A stretch of 9,252 nt of DNA from JAHWKS01 sp964458385. GTDB lineage: Bacteria > Planctomycetota > Planctomycetia > Pirellulales > Pirellulaceae. A program made the position numbers and the translations under genes. Position 1 is the stretch's first letter. Each line of letters opens with the position of its first letter. The DNA lies in NCBI GenBank assembly GCA_964458385.1, contig CAYWIS010000233.1, forward strand, positions 1 through 9,252, in the 5' to 3' direction. Shown here one piece after another: positions 7,571-9,252 of the stretch. A model generated the notes under the pieces. The model worked only from the letters and a program-made list of their open reading frames with translations. It did not search any database and had not been told where the DNA came from.

Positions 7571-8634
7571 AACGTGTTCAATACCGCCCGGTCTGTTTGC
7601 TTCATGCCTTGCAACATCTGGTGGTAATGGTAATGCAAGGCGGCCTTGAGCGTGTAAACAAACGCATAGTAAGGATCGGGGCGCCGCCACAAGGCGCGCC
7701 GCACACGACGGCGGTACTCGGCCCGCAGTGTTGGCGACTCCACGCGACGCATCAGCCGGCGAAAGATCACTCCGGCCCGTAGCGCATAGAGCAATTGCGC
7801 TTGAACGCCGCGTCCCCAGTGACGACGCCAGGCCGCGCGCTGAGCGGCGCCGGGATGAAACGTCGGATCGAGGAACAAGCTGTCGATCCGGTCGAAATAC
7901 GCTTCAGGCTCGTACAGTTCCCGCATCACCCGCAGATAGCCGTCGCGCAGCTCTTCGCGACTCATCTTGAGCGGCACGACGTTCGTGCCGAACGCGGGCG
8001 GGTCGCCGTCATCCAAACGTGCGGCAGCCGCCAAGCGAGCGTGCAGCGGCGTCTTGGGAATAGCCGCCAACATGCCCACCATCGCGTGGACGACGCGTGC
8101 TTCTTGCAAGAAACGTAACTGGGCGTCGAAAATGCTGGCGTCGTCGTGGTCAAAGCCCACAATCATGCCGCACCAGACCTCCAGTCCCAGGCGTTGGATC
8201 TTATGCAGCTTGTCGAGCATTGTGCCGCCGCGTTCTCGGACGTTTTGGAGTTTTTTCGTCTCGCGCAGCGATTCCTCGTTGGGGCTTTCAATGCCGATGA
8301 ACACGCTTTGGATATTGGCCTGGACCATCAACTCCACCAATTCGTCGTCTTCGGCCAGATCGAGCGACGCTTCGGTGAAGAACGTCATCGGGTAGGATCG
8401 CCGCTCCTGCCACGCCGCCAGATCGCGCAAGAGCGTCTTGACCGCCTGTTTGTTGCCAATCAGGTTGTCGTCCACGATAAACGCCAAATCCAGGCCTGAC
8501 CGCAGCAAACCTTCCACCTCGGCGATCACCTGTGCTGAGGTCTTAAGCCGTGGCCGGCGGCCAAAGGTGACGATAATGTCGCAGAATTCGCACTGAAACG
8601 GGCACCCGCGCGAAAACTGCACGCTGCCGAACAT
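7567..8634 (-). CDS. B12-type radical SAM protein with DUF4070-like C-terminus, 5'-broken
   Basis: This 355-residue open frame is the catalytic and C-terminal part of a longer radical SAM enzyme. The [4Fe-4S]/S-adenosylmethionine motif is RGCPFQCEFC, with cysteines at 11, 15 and 18 of this frame. Further radical SAM features are FIVDDNLIGN (52-61), FFTEASLDLAEDDELVELM (85-103), IGIESPNEESL (113-123) and GMIVGFDHD (156-164). The arginine-rich rest (about 215-355) resembles the DUF4070 extension. Such proteins normally carry an N-terminal cobalamin-binding domain and are about 500 residues long. Here the ATG at 8634 is only the first start in frame, not the true one: family-like sequence (LPRYDLL) runs on upstream in the same frame to about 8670, then jumps to another frame. 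The lack of a native start suggests an inactive gene or a sequence error. It ends at TAA 7567-7569, overlapping the yggU stop. The substrate is unknown. Confidence 0.85.
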   Translation of the reverse strand: MFGSVQFSRGCPFQCEFCDIIVTFGRRPRLKTSAQVIAEVEGLLRSGLDLAFIVDDNLIGNKQAVKTLLRDLAAWQERRSYPMTFFTEASLDLAEDDELVELMVQANIQSVFIGIESPNEESLRETKKLQNVRERGGTMLDKLHKIQRLGLEVWCGMIVGFDHDDASIFDAQLRFLQEARVVHAMVGMLAAIPKTPLHARLAAAARLDDGDPPAFGTNVVPLKMSREELRDGYLRVMRELYEPEAYFDRIDSLFLDPTFHPGAAQRAAWRRHWGRGVQAQLLYALRAGVIFRRLMRRVESPTLRAEYRRRVRRALWRRPDPYYAFVYTLKAALHYHYHQMLQGMKQTDRAVLNTF

Positions 8635-8777
8635 GTACTCGCTGGTGCGGAGCAGATCGTAACGGGGCAGGGAACACGGGTCATGTCGGTGCGTTCGGCC
8701 TGCTCGTAGCGGGAGCAGTAATCGCCGCGACGCCAGTCGGCCAAGAACTGCGGCCAGGTCTCTTCCGCCTCACCCAC
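8635..8777 (-). pseudogene. Frameshifted N-terminal remnant of the radical SAM gene
   Basis: Upstream of the ATG at 8634 the protein family continues but in two frames. Bases 8668-8634 encode LPRYDLLRTSEY in the frame of the downstream gene. Bases 8777-8670 encode VGEAEETWPQFLADWRRG and, further on, RTDMTRVP in a different frame. One extra C in the CCC run (forward GGG at 8670-8672) would join these as RVPLPRYDLL, the normal linker between the cobalamin-binding and radical SAM domains. GEAEE is typical of the end of the cobalamin-binding domain. A TGA (8778-8780) lies directly before the GTG at 8777, and the roughly 130 residues expected before it are missing. Confidence 0.75.
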
Positions 8778-8854
8778 TCACGACACCTGGAAGGGGGAGC
8801 GGGCGCCGGCCCGGCGGCCGCGGCCGGTGACCGCACCGCCCGCCGGCACGGCGG
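8778..8854. other. Probable chimeric junction zone
   Basis: Radical SAM family likeness stops at about 8777 and the downstream stretch is a very GC-rich spacer (runs of GGCGCCGGCCCGG and CCGCGGCCGG) that belongs after the stop codon of the next gene fragment. No coding feature fits. The exact join cannot be placed better than about 8778-8785. Confidence 0.6.
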
Positions 8855-8859
8855 TCACC
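8826..8859 (-). terminator. GC-rich hairpin over the stop codon of the tail gene
   Basis: GGTGACCGC (8826-8834) and GCGGTCACC (8851-8859) are perfect nine-base inverted repeats with a 16-base loop. The stop codon of the minus-strand fragment (8855-8857) lies inside one arm. No T run follows, so this would be the T-less hairpin type often seen after genes in very GC-rich genomes. Confidence 0.45.
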
Positions 8860-9252
8860 CCCGGAACACCTTTTTGGCATGCCCGAAGTTGCGGGCGGCC
8901 ACCACGCCGAGCTTCGAGTAGCCCCACAGTTTGGAAGGCAGCGAGAACTTGCCGTCCACCATGGTCTTGAAGGCGCGGTAGAAGGCGGTCTGGTCGCGCG
9001 CACCCAGCCCGAGCACGAAGTCGCGGATGCGTGCCTCGCGCGCGTGGTTGCGCCCGAACCGCGTCCAGCATTCACCTTCGGAGCCCTTGAGGAAGGTCGC
9101 CGAAAGGTATCCGGCCTTGAACCCCTTGTCGTCGATCGGCGCGTTGTGGCCCTTGGGCGCCCGTATCCAGCCCTTTTCCGAGAGGTTGACGGTGATCGAC
9201 TCGCGCTCGATGAACGCCTCGGTGATCTCGGCGGCGTCGGCCGTGGGCGCCG
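8855..9252 (-). CDS. C-terminal fragment of an unrecognised protein in high-GC DNA
   Basis: The minus strand is open from the window edge to TGA 8855-8857, giving 131 residues of a C-terminus. I cannot assign it. Its first 35-40 residues recall the start of the ParC (topoisomerase IV subunit A) C-terminal domain: ITVNLSEKGWIRAPKGH followed by FKAG compares with VTIVLSEMGWVRSAKGH and YKAG from memory. The remainder (GECWTRFGRNHAREARIRDF, later FSLPSKLWGYSKLGVVAARN) does not resemble ParC and ends far too early for it. It may be a different family, or itself a joined product. About 90% of codons end in G or C, clearly more than in the rest of the window, which suggests another source organism. 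This frame is chosen over its overlapping alternatives because of its balanced, protein-like composition. Confidence 0.6.
   Translation of the reverse strand, partial: APTADAAEITEAFIERESITVNLSEKGWIRAPKGHNAPIDDKGFKAGYLSATFLKGSEGECWTRFGRNHAREARIRDFVLGLGARDQTAFYRAFKTMVDGKFSLPSKLWGYSKLGVVAARNFGHAKKVFRG

Noticed and set aside
8778..9075. Two minus-strand frames of about 97-101 codons in the tail
   Set aside because: They overlap the 131-residue fragment in other frames, are very rich in Arg and Gly, and look like products of high GC rather than proteins.

Overview
The window reads as a piece of a draft, scaffolded genome: it contains a run of ten Ns. Most of it (about 1-8777) is moderately GC-rich and resembles a planctomycete. 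Supporting signs are a secreted YdjY-domain protein, a radical SAM protein with a DUF4070-type C-terminus, a long lineage-type orphan protein, and several starts without a clear Shine-Dalgarno sequence. This lineage call is an inference from gene content, not from a marker gene.

Layout: (1) 1-755, minus strand: the N-terminal half of a YdiF/Pct-type CoA-transferase, cut by the window edge. (2) Divergent from it, 1147-2735, plus strand: an SLC13/DASS sodium-coupled carboxylate transporter interrupted by the ten Ns. Its conserved C-terminal motif can be reassembled across the gap. The pair could import and then CoA-activate an organic acid. (3) 3020-3493, plus: a small NUDIX hydrolase, converging on (4) 3503-4378, minus: an exported YdjY-domain protein with a Pro/Ala/Lys-rich linker. 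(5) 4676-7570, plus: a likely co-transcribed set made of an unrecognised 598-residue protein, YggS (pyridoxal-phosphate homeostasis) and YggU/DUF167. (6) 7567-8777, minus: a B12-type radical SAM protein whose stop codon interlocks with that of yggU. It is broken by a one-base deletion near 8670 and truncated at about 8778.

The last ~475 bases (8778-9252) look foreign to the rest. Third codon positions are about 90% G/C, against roughly 74% at the start of yggS. A GC-rich hairpin sits at the stop codon, and an unrelated C-terminal gene fragment abuts the truncated radical SAM gene without its missing N-terminal domain. The simplest reading is a chimeric join in the assembly; an insertion or recombination event is the alternative.

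I see no CRISPR array, tRNA, rRNA, insertion sequence or defence system. The most notable observations are the three sequence breaks (N gap, frameshift, chimeric junction) and the orphan 598-residue protein. I do not see strong evidence for a new biological system.
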